A stretch of 46,271 nt of DNA from an uncultured Mediterraneibacter sp. (GTDB lineage Bacteria > Bacillota > Clostridia > Lachnospirales > Lachnospiraceae): assembly GCA_944375765.1 (NCBI GenBank), contig CALWAR010000134.1:1-46271 (forward strand). The letters are read 5' to 3'. This document shows, in pieces, positions 7,063-15,934 of the stretch. Numbering within the stretch: position 1 is the first letter of the stretch; each line of letters starts with the position of its first letter. The translations under genes were made by a program, and so were the position numbers. The notes under the pieces are model-generated. The model was not told the origin of the DNA and ran no database searches. It was given only the letters and a program-made list of their open reading frames with translations.

Positions 7063-8418
7063 GTGGACTCTGGTGACACCTTTCAATTGATCATACTTGT
7101 AATCCTTCTTATGCTCTCAGCATTTTTCTCATCCAATGAGACTGCTCTTACTACCGTGAGCAAGATCCGCCTGCGCGCCCTTGCCGACGACGGCAACAAG
7201 CGCGCTGCTCTTGTGCTTGACATCACGGAAAACCACACCTCCAAGATGCTGAGCGCCATATTGATAGGCAATAATATCGTAAACATTTCTGCATCTTCTC
7301 TCGCAGCCACCCTTGCATACGCTTTCGGCGGATACATGGTAAGCATCGCCACCGCCGTGCTCACAGTCGCGATCCTCGTCTTCGGCGAGATCACGCCGAA
7401 AAATTATGCCACGCTGAACGCAGAGAAGATATCCCTCCGTTATATCCGCGTTATATACATTTTTATGACGGTCATGACGCCGGTGATATTTATCATCAAT
7501 CTCTTTTCTCGCGGGATTATGTTCTTTCTCCGGGTAGATCCCTCCGCTTCCAAAAAGACAATGACAGAGGAAGAACTCCGTACGATCGTTGACGTAAGCC
7601 ACGAGAAAGGCGTGATCGAGAGCGGTGAAAAGGAACTCATCAACAATGTGTTCGACTTAAGCGACGCCAACGCAAAAGATATCATGGTTCCGAGAGTGCA
7701 TGTCACTTTCGCCGATGTGGACAACACCTACGACGAGCTCATCGCGATCTTCCGGGAAGATAAGTTCACGCGGCTTCCGGTCTATGAGGACTCGAAAGAC
7801 AACATCATCGGGATCATCAATATGAAAGACCTTCTGCTCTATGACCGCAGCGAGGCGTTCAACATACGGGATATACTGAGGAAACCACATTTTACCTATG
7901 AGTATAAGAGCATCTCCGAGCTCCTTGTTGAGATGCGCCAGTCCACGTTCAACATCGCCATCGTGCTTGACGAATACGGGGAGATGGCCGGACTCATCAC
8001 TCTCGAAGATATCCTGGAGGAGATCGTCGGAGAGATCCACGACGAGTACGATGAGCAGGAAGAAGAGCGGTTCGTCAAAATCTCTGATCTGGAATACATT
8101 ATCGAAGGTTCTGTAAGCCTGGATGATGTCAACGACCGGCTCAGGATCGGATTTGCATCCGAGGACTACGATTCTCTCGGCGGTCTTATTATTGAGCACC
8201 TGGACCGCCTCCCGCAGTTACACGATGAAGTCGTCACCGAGGACGGTATCCGCCTGGTGGTGGAGAGTCTGGAAAAGAACCGGGCAGAGCGTGTACATGT
8301 GTATCTTCCGGAGAAAGAAGATGAGTCAGACGACAGATCCAATGACAGCAGTGAAGACGCCCGGAAACAGGACAGCGTCAGGCAGGAGGGCGCCGCGGAC
8401 GCACCGGCCGGGGCCTGA
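7063..8418 (+). CDS. HlyC/CorC-family CNNM transmembrane protein with CBS pair
   Basis: This 451-residue membrane protein belongs to the CNNM/CorC family, whose members export or regulate Mg2+ and were once called hemolysins. The N-terminal DUF21 domain (residues 1-180) has three to four membrane helices and the hallmark SAFFSSNETALTT. It is followed by two CBS motifs (IMVPRVHVTFADVD... and RKPHFTYEYKSISELL, about residues 205-335) that bind adenine nucleotides, and a CorC_HlyC domain ending near residue 420. The final 30 residues are acidic and low in complexity. The start is GTG at 7063 with AAAGGAG upstream. It is transcribed divergently from murB. Ion specificity cannot be read from the sequence. 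Confidence 0.92.
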   Translation: MDSGDTFQLIILVILLMLSAFFSSNETALTTVSKIRLRALADDGNKRAALVLDITENHTSKMLSAILIGNNIVNISASSLAATLAYAFGGYMVSIATAVLTVAILVFGEITPKNYATLNAEKISLRYIRVIYIFMTVMTPVIFIINLFSRGIMFFLRVDPSASKKTMTEEELRTIVDVSHEKGVIESGEKELINNVFDLSDANAKDIMVPRVHVTFADVDNTYDELIAIFREDKFTRLPVYEDSKDNIIGIINMKDLLLYDRSEAFNIRDILRKPHFTYEYKSISELLVEMRQSTFNIAIVLDEYGEMAGLITLEDILEEIVGEIHDEYDEQEEERFVKISDLEYIIEGSVSLDDVNDRLRIGFASEDYDSLGGLIIEHLDRLPQLHDEVVTEDGIRLVVESLEKNRAERVHVYLPEKEDESDDRSNDSSEDARKQDSVRQEGAADAPAGA

Positions 8419-8495
8419 CCGGCGATGTAATGTTGTCACCTTTTTCGCTTCTTTGCATACTCTGGTAGAAAGGAATCGGAAAAGGAACTGTTACT

Positions 8496-9266
8496 ATGCC
8501 TTATTCTATCATGCTGGACGCAGGACACGGCGGGCGCGATCCCGGATCGGTGTATAACGGACGGACGGAAAAGGACGACTCCCTCGCCCTGACTCTGGCT
8601 GTCGGCGAGATCCTCCAGGACCGCGGGCTTGACGTTTTGTATACCCGCACGACCGACGTCTATGAATCGCCTTACCAGAAAGCAATGGAAGCAAATGAAG
8701 CGGGGGTCGATTTTTTTATCTCCATCCACCGCAATTCCAGCCCTGAAGCCAATACCTATTCCGGTGTAGAATCCCTCGTCTACAATAAATCGGGAATCAA
8801 ACTGGAAATGGCAGAGAACATAAACGAACAGCTCGAAACCGTGGGATTTTTCAACCTCGGCGTAAAAGAGCGGCCCGGTCTCGTGGTGCTCCGCCGCACA
8901 AGAATGCCCGCTGTCCTCGTGGAAGTCGGTTTTATCAATTCAGACACGGACAATATGCTCTTTGACAACAACTTTGACGACATCGCTCTCGCCATCGCCG
9001 AGGGCATACTTGACACGCTGCAGATGAGCGGGGATATCCCCTCCTCCCCCGGCTCCTATACAGTTCAGGCGGGCGCTTTCAGAAACGGCACATACGCCGA
9101 CCGCCTGCAGCAGGAACTGCTGGATCAGGACTTCCCGGCTGTCATCAGCCAGAACAACGGCCTTTACAGGGTAACTGTAGGCACATATCCCACACTGGAT
9201 GAAGCCGCAGCCATGGAACAGCGGCTCAAACGGGCGGGATATCAGACGGTCATCGTGAGCGGATAA
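8496..9266 (+). CDS. N-acetylmuramoyl-L-alanine amidase with SPOR domain (CwlC-like)
   Basis: This zinc amidase (Amidase_3) hydrolyses the bond between N-acetylmuramic acid and L-alanine in peptidoglycan. Zinc and catalytic residues are visible: His11 (LDAGHGG), Glu25 (RTEKDD), His78 (SIHRNSS) and Glu143 (VLVEVGF). Residues 182-256 form a SPOR-type peptidoglycan-binding domain (YTVQAGAFRNGTYADRLQ...). There is no signal peptide. The length (256 residues), domain order and missing signal match Bacillus CwlC, which dissolves the mother-cell wall at the end of sporulation and leaves the cell without a Sec signal. The sporulation role is inferred. AAAAGGA lies upstream of the ATG. Confidence 0.92.
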   Translation: MPYSIMLDAGHGGRDPGSVYNGRTEKDDSLALTLAVGEILQDRGLDVLYTRTTDVYESPYQKAMEANEAGVDFFISIHRNSSPEANTYSGVESLVYNKSGIKLEMAENINEQLETVGFFNLGVKERPGLVVLRRTRMPAVLVEVGFINSDTDNMLFDNNFDDIALAIAEGILDTLQMSGDIPSSPGSYTVQAGAFRNGTYADRLQQELLDQDFPAVISQNNGLYRVTVGTYPTLDEAAAMEQRLKRAGYQTVIVSG

Positions 9267-10003
9267 ATTCGTGTTTGTAAAAGAGATATTACTGCAGATG
9301 TAAAAATATATTGATCAAATTGTAGACGCAGAAAAAGAAGATACTGCGACGCTATGCCGACTCGCTTTACCTCATCCCCTCGAATCCATGTAACGCGACA
9401 TGAAAATACTCGTTCATTGGAACTCGCATTTTCATGCCTCTAACATGGAGAACGAGGTGTATTCGGAACGCTCTATGTCGACGCATAGCTTAGCAGCATC
9501 TTCTTTTTCTGCTGTCTCATCCAATCAGTACGATTTTTCCCGACTGCAGTACTATTTTTCAACAAATACTCATACAAGCTGGGAGAAACCGGAACTTCGT
9601 CGATAAAGTACACCCTTTCGATTGGTTTTCTGTAAATTCTATGATTGCCGGGGGAGATTTTGCCATTGGATGAACGTAGAAAATCAAACGGATACAGCCG
9701 ATATGATGCACCTTTCGGACAGTCGGGATTGTGATGCGGACGGCGACTGTGTAAGGTCGTTAGGCAAAGTTAAAGCCTGTGATGTGGCGTTAATCAGGCA
9801 AATGAAGTTGTCTGAGTGAAACGAGTTCTTCATTTGCCTGATTGCTTTTAGCCATATCGCAGGTTTGTTACTTTGGCTTATGACCTGTAACCGGAGCCGG
9901 AAGCATTATAATCCCGACTGCTCCGAATACGTGAGTCAATCCACCGTATCCGATTGATTTTCGGATGTTTTACCGAGGAAAGTCTCCCCGACAAACACGA
10001 ATT
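9266..10003. repeat. Gene-free composite element of long imperfect inverted repeats
   Basis: The 735 bp between the convergent amidase and glmM stop codons hold no convincing gene. They are bounded by an inverted repeat, ATTCGTGTTTGT at 9267-9278 and ACAAACACGAAT at 9991-10002 (13 bp if the next base on each side is included). Inside are two long imperfect palindromes. Unit A spans about 9267-9573, centred near 9415, with ATGAAAAT...ATTTTCAT at the core and GCAGAAAAAGAAGAT matched by ATCTTCTTTTTCTGC. Unit B spans about 9637-10002, with a perfect 16-bp stem (9792-9807 with 9828-9843) and a 20-nt loop. A small hairpin lies between them at about 9588-9630. Long arms conserved over 150 bp suggest a MITE-like element or a large folded RNA. 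Confidence 0.8.
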
Positions 10004-11345
10004 ACTCCGCCAGTCTTTCGGCCTCGATGACTTTCACTACACTGTCTACATATTTCTCGCACAGTTCATCGGACTGTGCTTCCACCATAACGCGGATGAG
10101 CGGTTCCGTTCCGCTCTCGCGCACGAGGATCCGTCCGTCGCCGCCGAGTTCGTCTGAAGCTTTCTGCACAGCTTTCATGACTGCCGGATTCTCTCTTGCA
10201 GCCTTTTTGTCTTTCACCCGCACGTTTTTCAGCAGCTGCGGATAGATCTTCACCTCAGATGCCAGCTTGCCGAGCGTCTGCTTCTTTTCGAGTATCACTT
10301 CCATAATCATCAGGGACGTCAGGACGCCGTCCCCCGTTCTGGCGTGTTTGCTGAAGATGATATGGCCGGACTGCTCTCCGCCCAGGACAAATCCGTTCTT
10401 CATCATATTCTCATATACATATTTGTCTCCAACTGCTGTCTGCTCGTACTTCATGCCGATCTTATCACATGCTTTGTAGAGTCCCAGGTTGGACATGACT
10501 GTCGTGACGATCGTATTTCCCTCAAGGCGTCCCTGCTCCATGAGATATTTGCCGCACACATACAGCACAAGATCTCCGTCTATGACATTTCCGTTCTCGT
10601 CAACAGCGATACACCTGTCCGCATCTCCGTCATAGGCGAATCCGACGTCCAGCTTCTTCTCCCTTACGAACTCCTGGAGCACCCCGATATGAGTGGAACC
10701 GCAATTTGTATTGATATTGGTTCCGTCAGGCTCGTTGTTGATGACATAGGTCTTCGCACCAAGCGCGTCAAATACACTTTTAGCGATGGCAAACGCGCTT
10801 CCGTTGGCGCAGTCCAGACCGATGCGCATATCTTTGAATGATCTGGTCGCCAGTGAGATAAGGTGGCCGATATAGCGGTTCCTCCCGGCGGAATAATCTA
10901 CCGTGCGCCCGATGTTTTCTTTCGTGGCGAGCGGAAGTTCCTCTGGCTCTCCGTCGATGTAAGCCTCTATTTTTTCCTCCACTTCTGCTTCCATCTTGTG
11001 CCCCGCACTGTTGATGATCTTGATCCCATTGTCATAAAACGGGTTGTGGCTTGCAGAAATCATGATGCCGCAGTCGAAGTCTTCTGTCCTGACAACATAT
11101 GAAACACTCGGCGTTGTCGTGACATGGAGAAGATATGCGTCCGCGCCGGATGCGGTGATGCCCGCTGCCAGCGCATACTCGAACATATAGCTGCTCCTTC
11201 TCGTGTCCTTCCCTATGACGACCCGCGCCTTATGATCCTGTCCGAAGTACCATCCCAGGTAGCGGCCCACTTTGAACGCGTGCTCCACTGTCAGCACGAC
11301 GTTGGCCTCTCCCCGGAATCCATCCGTACCAAAATATTTTCCCAT
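10002..11345 (-). CDS. glmM: Phosphoglucosamine mutase GlmM
   Basis: GlmM interconverts glucosamine-6-phosphate and glucosamine-1-phosphate, feeding UDP-GlcNAc and hence peptidoglycan synthesis. The 447-residue protein shows all four domains: the start GKYFGTDGFRGEAN, the catalytic phosphoserine Ser99 in ISASHNP, the Mg2+ loop DGDADR near residue 242, the sugar-binding GEQSGHI, and the C-terminal phosphate-binding RESGTEPLIRVMVE. Length is typical. It is a single gene with its own consensus promoter, and it converges on the amidase across the inverted-repeat element. The first base of that element's terminal repeat overlaps its stop codon. Confidence 0.97.
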   Translation of the reverse strand: MGKYFGTDGFRGEANVVLTVEHAFKVGRYLGWYFGQDHKARVVIGKDTRRSSYMFEYALAAGITASGADAYLLHVTTTPSVSYVVRTEDFDCGIMISASHNPFYDNGIKIINSAGHKMEAEVEEKIEAYIDGEPEELPLATKENIGRTVDYSAGRNRYIGHLISLATRSFKDMRIGLDCANGSAFAIAKSVFDALGAKTYVINNEPDGTNINTNCGSTHIGVLQEFVREKKLDVGFAYDGDADRCIAVDENGNVIDGDLVLYVCGKYLMEQGRLEGNTIVTTVMSNLGLYKACDKIGMKYEQTAVGDKYVYENMMKNGFVLGGEQSGHIIFSKHARTGDGVLTSLMIMEVILEKKQTLGKLASEVKIYPQLLKNVRVKDKKAARENPAVMKAVQKASDELGGDGRILVRESGTEPLIRVMVEAQSDELCEKYVDSVVKVIEAERLAE

Positions 11346-11422
11346 ATTGATCTTCCTCTTGCTCTTTATAAAATATTTATGCCGGATCGGGGAACTTCAT
11401 TTCCCTTTTCCAACACGTTACC

Positions 11423-11451
11423 ATTATATTACCATTACAAAAGAGTTACAA
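11423..11451 (-). promoter_or_regulatory. Promoter for glmM
   Basis: On the minus strand TTGTAA and a perfect TATAAT lie 17 bp apart, about 75 bp upstream of the glmM start. A TAATGGTAA-type direct repeat overlaps the -10 region. Confidence 0.75.
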
Positions 11452-11479
11452 GTATTTCTTTTATGTTACAAAACTCTAC

Positions 11480-11508
11480 TTTACGCCGGCATTTTTTTCG
11501 GTTATACT
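11480..11508 (+). promoter_or_regulatory. Promoter for the HAD phosphatase gene
   Basis: TTTACG and TATACT are separated by 17 bp. They lie about 40 bp upstream of the ATG at 11545, back to back with the glmM promoter. Confidence 0.55.
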
Positions 11509-11544
11509 TGAATCTGAAGTATTTTTTCTATGGGGGAATCTGTC

Positions 11545-12333
11545 ATGATAAAACTGATCGCAAGTGATCTGGACGGAACACTTTTGCAGAACAACGCGCA
11601 GGAACTCACTCCCCGCGCCATAGATCTCATACACAGGCTCACGCAGAAAGGCGTTCATTTTGTGGCTGCCAGCGGACGCCAGTACGACAACGAACGCCGC
11701 CTTTTTGCAAAAATAAAAGACGAGATATCCTATATCGCGGAGAACGGTTCTCTGTGCATCTATCAGGGCAAAGTCATCTCCCGGGGCATTATACCGGATG
11801 ATCTGGCTTACCGCATCATGGACGAAATAAAAAAAGAGCCCGGCTACGAGGTGCTTGTCTCCCGCGAGGACGCCTGTTTCATAGAAAACAGTAATCCACA
11901 ATTTACAGATCACATCGTCAATGTAATGAAGAATACGACAAAGATCGTAGACGATGTGACGAAGATCGGCGGGCCGTTCCTCAAGATCGCGACGGCAAAT
12001 ATGGCATCCCGCGACGTCAGCCCTTACCTGAGACGCCTGCAGGAGAGATACTCTCCCGCTTTGAAAGTCGTCACTTCCGGCAATATCTGGATCGATTTCA
12101 TCGTTCCCGGCTATAATAAAGGAACAGCTCTCAAAAAGCTGATGGATCTTTTACATGTAAAACCGGAAGAGTGTATGGCGTTCGGAGACCAGTACAATGA
12201 CGTGGAGATGCTCGATCTCGTCGGGCAGGGATACGCCATGTCAAACGCCGCGCCGGGCATTGCCGGGCATGCCGCCTATGTAACGGACTCTGTAGAGGAA
12301 GTGCTGGAAGACGTTCTCGCCGGTCTTGACTGA
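11545..12333 (+). CDS. Cof-type HAD-IIB family phosphatase
   Basis: This 262-residue haloacid dehalogenase-like hydrolase of the Cof/YcsE group acts on small phosphorylated metabolites such as sugar phosphates or flavin/pyridoxal phosphates. Motif I is DLDGTLLQ, with nucleophile Asp8 and acid/base Asp10. Motif II is the AASGRQ segment, motif III the conserved Lys in YNKGTALKKL, and motif IV GDQYNDVEML. The cap domain (type C2B) lies between about residues 80 and 185. The ATG at 11545 is chosen over an in-frame ATG 15 nt upstream because GGGGGA sits just before it and the family begins MIKLIASDLDG. The substrate is unknown. Confidence 0.9.
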   Translation: MIKLIASDLDGTLLQNNAQELTPRAIDLIHRLTQKGVHFVAASGRQYDNERRLFAKIKDEISYIAENGSLCIYQGKVISRGIIPDDLAYRIMDEIKKEPGYEVLVSREDACFIENSNPQFTDHIVNVMKNTTKIVDDVTKIGGPFLKIATANMASRDVSPYLRRLQERYSPALKVVTSGNIWIDFIVPGYNKGTALKKLMDLLHVKPEECMAFGDQYNDVEMLDLVGQGYAMSNAAPGIAGHAAYVTDSVEEVLEDVLAGLD

Positions 12334-12400
12334 ACCTCATCATGTCCCATCTGCCGGACACAAAAAAGTCCCTCAGTCGGACGGGCACAAAGCAGCCCTG

Positions 12401-14239
12401 TCAGACGCGGAACTTCTTGTGTACTTCCCGGATCAGATCTTTCCATTTGAAGATAACAAGACCGGCCAGGAGCAGCAGGCTTACGCCCGAACATATAACG
12501 GAGGGATACGGCACTGAAGCCACCCCTGCCGCCAGGAGAATGAAAGGGATGAGCCCGAACGCGCCGGCCTGCACAAGATAGAAAAGGTACTCTGACAGTT
12601 CCAGTCTGCCTGCGGCCGATATGATGACCATGGACAGGACATTTACAAGAGCGGCCAAAGGTACGACATAGTCCGCTGACCAGCCCTGCCACCCGGTGAA
12701 CACATCCCACAGGATACTTCCCACAGTCACGATGACGAGCTGCCACATCCCGTTTTTCAGCGGATTCTTTCTCTTACGGTATCCAACCATGATAAGCAGC
12801 CATGTGCAGAATACTCCAGCCGTGACATATCCTGCCCACCATCTTCCGAAAGTAAGTATGTAATCAAGCATCCAGCATATGACAACTGCTGCCGTGCATG
12901 TAAAAGTAAATATCTTCAGCCCCATCAGAGCAGTCCCGGCCGGATTTTCCCGATAACCGGGGAAATCATTCTCTTCTGTATGGCACCTGATCCCCTCGCC
13001 CCTGAGGATATTTACGAAATTCCTGTATATACTGGAGCCTGCGATCTTGGAAGTCAGTCCAAGCACAAGAGCATCCCCGTATGAGCAGGAGCACATCTGA
13101 ATCTTATCCGTACTCGCGAAAAATCCAAATCTCTCGATATATGCGCTGTACTCGGGAGGCATCTGTATCCTCCCGATATTAGAATATACCGCCGTTACGC
13201 TTCGGCCGCCGAGAGTAGTCCCGGCCATCAGGAACAGGTTCTTGATCTCCAGAGGGACCGCACGCAGAAAGACGTTTTTCTCCAGTCTGACAAGTTCATT
13301 CATGCGGCCGGATATCTCTTTCTTAAGCGACTCTTTCCCAAAAGCTTCTTTCATCCTGATAATCATATCCTCAAAGCCCATGTCTTCTCTGAGATCGCAT
13401 ACAGCCTCTATCCAGCTCCAGAAATTTGTCATAGAACCGGAGGGGAAGAAATTCCTCAGATTCACGGGGATCATGAGGGATAACGGTCTTTTCATCCTGC
13501 TTTTTGGCACTTCCTCATAGATGGCGAAAAGAAGTGCCGCCGCCAGATATGCGGTCACAGATACTCCGTGCTCCCCCGCCTTTCTGTGTACCTCTTCTGC
13601 GGAGAGGCACAGTTCAGTTATCTCCATCTCGTCCTGCTCCAGCCGTTCCCCCTTAAGCTGGAACGCAGCGCGAGACTTTGTCCGTCCTCCTGCTCCGTCT
13701 GTCTCCCTGCCCCTGTCTTTTTTTCCTGTATAGTACTGTGAGAAGCTGTCCTCCTCATAATCACTGTCTGTCAGTTCTTCCCCGGCGTCAACGGGTGAGA
13801 ACACTTTTTCAGGATATCTCGCCATCAGATAGTTTCTCACCAGCTCTTCTAAGAACCGGACGGCCCCGGTCCCGTCCGTCAGACCGTGGAACACTTCCAG
13901 ATTGATGCGGTTCCTGTGATAGGATACCTCAAAGAGCAGTTTCTTCTGATCCGGAACATAGATACGGCTGCACGGAGGGCGGTCCTCCGCCCGCACCGCT
14001 GCCGGGATGCTGCGGGGCTCCATGTAGAACCAGAATACACCTTTTCTAAGAACCGAGCGAAAAAGGGGATATTTCTCCAATGTCAGATCCAGAGCATTCT
14101 GCAGCATATCCGGTCTCACCTGCTCTTTTAGAGCACAGTAAAACCGGAACACTCTGGAATCTTTTTTCCCCGTTGCTGCCGGAAATGCCTGCGCCGCATT
14201 ATCCAGTTTTCTCCAGCGTGGTCTTTTCCTGTCCCTCAC
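12401..14239 (-). CDS. Condensation/acyltransferase-like protein with C-terminal membrane domain
   Basis: The protein has 612 residues. The N-terminal 430 or so resemble CoA-dependent acyltransferase or NRPS condensation folds: FHGLTDGTGAVRFLEELV corresponds to the H-x-x-x-D-G active-site motif, and the MIPVNLRNFFPSG strand fits the same fold. From about residue 440 there are six membrane-spanning segments ending in a basic tail, a layout I associate with the DUF6320 family of Clostridia. The start is GTG at 14239, overlapping the esterase stop codon by GTGA. It closes the operon with spoIIR, cation efflux, thioesterase and esterase genes. An O-acyl transfer or lipid-assembly role fits the neighbours but is unproven. 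Confidence 0.7.
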   Translation of the reverse strand: MRDRKRPRWRKLDNAAQAFPAATGKKDSRVFRFYCALKEQVRPDMLQNALDLTLEKYPLFRSVLRKGVFWFYMEPRSIPAAVRAEDRPPCSRIYVPDQKKLLFEVSYHRNRINLEVFHGLTDGTGAVRFLEELVRNYLMARYPEKVFSPVDAGEELTDSDYEEDSFSQYYTGKKDRGRETDGAGGRTKSRAAFQLKGERLEQDEMEITELCLSAEEVHRKAGEHGVSVTAYLAAALLFAIYEEVPKSRMKRPLSLMIPVNLRNFFPSGSMTNFWSWIEAVCDLREDMGFEDMIIRMKEAFGKESLKKEISGRMNELVRLEKNVFLRAVPLEIKNLFLMAGTTLGGRSVTAVYSNIGRIQMPPEYSAYIERFGFFASTDKIQMCSCSYGDALVLGLTSKIAGSSIYRNFVNILRGEGIRCHTEENDFPGYRENPAGTALMGLKIFTFTCTAAVVICWMLDYILTFGRWWAGYVTAGVFCTWLLIMVGYRKRKNPLKNGMWQLVIVTVGSILWDVFTGWQGWSADYVVPLAALVNVLSMVIISAAGRLELSEYLFYLVQAGAFGLIPFILLAAGVASVPYPSVICSGVSLLLLAGLVIFKWKDLIREVHKKFRV

Positions 14240-15198
14240 ATTTCCTGCTCCTTTCCCTTTTCCTGTATCGCCCGCTCTACGTGCAGGAAACGATTGATAT
14301 GCCGGAAACTCTCCTGCACATAGAGATGTTTTATGCCAAGTGCAAAATAGCCGTGCAGCGCTCCGGCGATCCTCTCGATACGAACACGGCCCCCTGCCTT
14401 TCTCATCCGCCGTCCGTACTCTTCCCCCTCATCCCTGAGCGGATCGAACTCCGCAGTCAGTATGAGAGAATCCGGCAGGCGGGAATAGTCCCTTGCACAC
14501 AGAGGCGAAAAATAAGGATCCTGTCTGTCTGCGGATGACCGCTCATACAGCTTCAGATAGTCTTCCATCTTCACACTCGTCAGCAGATATCCCGAACCAT
14601 TGGTACGCACAGATTCATAGGGAGACGCATCCGTATAGCAGTTCGCGAGCGCCGGATAGATCAGGATCTGCCGGCTCACAGTAAAATCCCCGGTATCTCT
14701 GGCGCGCATACATACAGCCGCCGCAAGGTTTCCGCCTGCGCTGTCCCCCATGACCGTGATGTTTTCCGGCAGGATCCCCGGCAGGATCTTCCCCCAGAAG
14801 AGCGCTCCCGCCGCTGCGTAGCAGTCCTCAAACCCCGTCGGGAACCGATGCTCCGGGGCCAGTCTGTACCCGACCGACAGCACGAGCTGTCCTGTTGACT
14901 GCGCCATGCGGGAACATACTCTGTCGTAAGTCTCCACGCTCTCCGTCGTCCAGCCGCCGCCGTGAAAGAACAGCAGGACAGAGAGCGTCTCATTTGCCTC
15001 TTCATCTTTCTTCTCTTCCGGGAAGTAAAGACGCACCGGAACCTTATATTCTCTATTATACACTTCCATATCCAGTTTTTTCAAAAAAATCCTCGTGGGA
15101 TCCAATTTCTTAAGTTCTGCGATCCTCCGCGCCGAAGCCACCTCGACGCCTCCGTAAGACAGAGCCTGCAGGACCGCCTGTATCGCCTTTGCCATCAT
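14236..15198 (-). CDS. Alpha/beta hydrolase, HSL-type esterase
   Basis: This 320-residue esterase/lipase belongs to the hormone-sensitive-lipase (acetyl esterase) family. It carries the oxyanion-hole motif FFHGGGW near residue 79, the nucleophile serine in GDSAGGNLAAAV, the acid in EFDPLRDEGEEY and the histidine in ALHGYFAL. It has no signal peptide, so it acts in the cytoplasm. It lies 4 nt after the acyl-ACP thioesterase, and its stop codon overlaps the start of the condensation-like gene. This pairing suggests that acyl groups released by the thioesterase are esterified and de-esterified by this gene set. The true substrate is not known. The start could also be ATG at 15195. Confidence 0.88.
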   Translation of the reverse strand: MMAKAIQAVLQALSYGGVEVASARRIAELKKLDPTRIFLKKLDMEVYNREYKVPVRLYFPEEKKDEEANETLSVLLFFHGGGWTTESVETYDRVCSRMAQSTGQLVLSVGYRLAPEHRFPTGFEDCYAAAGALFWGKILPGILPENITVMGDSAGGNLAAAVCMRARDTGDFTVSRQILIYPALANCYTDASPYESVRTNGSGYLLTSVKMEDYLKLYERSSADRQDPYFSPLCARDYSRLPDSLILTAEFDPLRDEGEEYGRRMRKAGGRVRIERIAGALHGYFALGIKHLYVQESFRHINRFLHVERAIQEKGKEQEM

Positions 15199-15202
15199 AA
15201 TA

Positions 15203-15928
15203 CTATTTCAGCTCCACGATCGCGTACGGACTGCCGTCTTCACCGCACAGCTCCACCACGATGCGCCCTTCTTCTTTTGATATTTTCGGACATACCATGT
15301 CGCCGAGCACGGCAGATCTCTTGTAATCCACCCGCGCCTGTCCCACCTGGATATCCTCCGGCGCCATCTCCAGCGCCATCTGCACATACTGACAGTTATT
15401 GACATGCTCGTTTGTATCGATATGGTATTTTCTGACCGGAAACGGCGCTTCTGTCTCCCAGCGCTCCGGAAGAGCGATCTTTCTTCCCTCATACGGCATG
15501 TCCAGCGGCTCGCATGTACCGTAGGGCCCGATATGCTCCGCTGTGGGCCTGGCCGGTCTGCCTTTTTCCAGGTCCATAAACACCCAGATGGAATTGGCGC
15601 ACGCGATCCGCTCCCCCGACCCGTCGTTCATGTAGAAGTTGCGGTAGCCGTACAGCCCTTTGAACTCTGTCGCGAATGTTCCCGTTGTTACCTTTTCACA
15701 CAGCCGCGCATACCTGTTCACGATGATCTGCCAGTAGGAGAGCACCCATGCTTTTTTCTCCTCTCTCAGCCTGCCCGTTCCCCGGCCGATCGCCTCGGAC
15801 TGGAAGATACTGCAGTCCTGGAAGTAATTAATAAGCGCAGGGAGCGTTATCGTGCCCCTGTGATCGATCTCACTGTAACGGATCCTCCCGTCAAACTCAT
15901 ACCGGTTTTTTGAACAATTCTCTGCCAT
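15203..15928 (-). CDS. Acyl-ACP thioesterase (FatA/FatB-like family)
   Basis: This 241-residue double-hotdog thioesterase hydrolyses acyl-ACP to free fatty acids in the cytoplasm. The first hotdog has RYSEIDHRGTITLPALINYFQDCS and AWVLSYWQI. The second carries the catalytic Asn/His stretch HIDTNEHVNNCQYV, closely matching the plant and bacterial D-x-N-x-H-V-N-N motif. Length fits bacterial members. It is spaced 6 nt after the cation efflux gene and 4 nt before the esterase, so expression is coordinated. The chain length of its product cannot be told from the sequence. Confidence 0.93.
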   Translation of the reverse strand: MAENCSKNRYEFDGRIRYSEIDHRGTITLPALINYFQDCSIFQSEAIGRGTGRLREEKKAWVLSYWQIIVNRYARLCEKVTTGTFATEFKGLYGYRNFYMNDGSGERIACANSIWVFMDLEKGRPARPTAEHIGPYGTCEPLDMPYEGRKIALPERWETEAPFPVRKYHIDTNEHVNNCQYVQMALEMAPEDIQVGQARVDYKRSAVLGDMVCPKISKEEGRIVVELCGEDGSPYAIVELK

Positions 15929-15934
15929 ACCCTG

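Noticed and set aside
9400-9819. Two short open frames (68 and 65 codons) in the gene-free element
   Set aside because: They lack ribosome sites and lie across the palindrome arms. The sequence is explained by the inverted repeats.
12334-12400. Terminator between the convergent HAD and condensation-like genes
   Set aside because: Short 4-5 bp stems next to A/T runs occur on both strands, but none is strong enough to call.
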